Source of the DNA: Caldifarciminota bacterium
Lineage (GTDB): Bacteria > Hydrothermota > 32-111 > QNBC01
Assembly (NCBI GenBank): GCA_023132105.1
Contig: JAGLYS010000242.1
Location: 1-5,333, forward strand
DNA: 5,333 nt
Direction: 5' to 3'
The translations under genes and the position numbers were made by a program. Shown here piece after piece: positions 5,324 through 5,333 of this stretch (within the stretch, counting starts at the first letter, position 1; each line of letters opens with the position of its first letter). Below the pieces are notes generated by a model, which was not told the DNA's origin, ran no database searches, and saw only the letters and a list, made by a program, of their open reading frames with translations.

Positions 5324-5333
5324 GGAATATAGA

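Larger units (their letters stand above)
4874..5333. other. Non-coding, repeat-rich region upstream of the operon
   Basis: No supportable gene on either strand. The stretch is visibly richer in GC than the genes (32 of 60 bases G or C in 5101-5160 by hand count). It is a patchwork of short palindromes and decayed tandem repeats, listed separately. The part nearest the promoter (4874-4935) is purine-rich on the plus strand with no recognised feature. The single plus-strand frame at 5141-5332 runs through the repeats and reads APSPQSSPIEGEE and FPPTGGSELKGGG, which looks like translated repeat, not protein. Confidence 0.7.

Noticed and set aside
5141..5332. Plus-strand open frame of 63 codons
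   Set aside because: It lies wholly in palindromic repeats, its product reads like translated CCCTCACC/CCCTCCC repeat, and there is no fitting ribosome site.

Overview
The window looks like an AT-rich bacterial chromosome segment (coding DNA about 30% GC by eye). It contains one tightly packed operon, read entirely on the minus strand, and a roughly 500-base non-coding region upstream of it that is rich in repeats. The genes use ordinary Shine-Dalgarno sites (GGAGG, AGGAG, GAGG) and the operon has a sigma70-type promoter. The gene types, together with the dispersed palindromes and decayed 7-base tandem repeats, suggest an uncultured Gram-negative lineage such as a candidate phylum of the FCB/WOR-3 kind. 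That placement is a guess: no marker gene is present.

Layout in transcription order, right to left. A clear -35/-10 promoter (4845-4873) precedes pilT (4815-3724), the type IV pilus retraction ATPase. Next come a 58-residue two-helix membrane protein of DUF2273 type (3709-3533), an MglA-type small GTPase (3525-2923), a 635-residue protein with two DnaA-like AAA+ domains and no DNA-binding domain (2926-1019), and a PATAN/DUF4388 plus TPR protein (1009 to the left edge, cut by the window). Gaps are 14, 7, -4 and 9 bases. No internal terminator is visible, so the five genes probably share one transcript with coupled translation.

How they may work together: PilT retracts pili. MglA-family GTPases set cell polarity and select the active pole in Myxococcus, Thermus and Bdellovibrio. 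PATAN-domain and TPR proteins are known partners of pilus motors or of MglA in other bacteria. The tandem DnaA-like ATPase has no counterpart that I know of in described Mgl systems and is the most novel component. I read the operon as a candidate polarity and pilus-control module. Its association is seen directly; its mechanism is inferred. MglB (the GAP), PilB and PilC are not in this window.

The right end (4874-5333) holds no supportable gene. It is a patchwork of short palindromes and 7-base-period repeats. Two neighbouring palindromes differ by a compensatory base-pair change.
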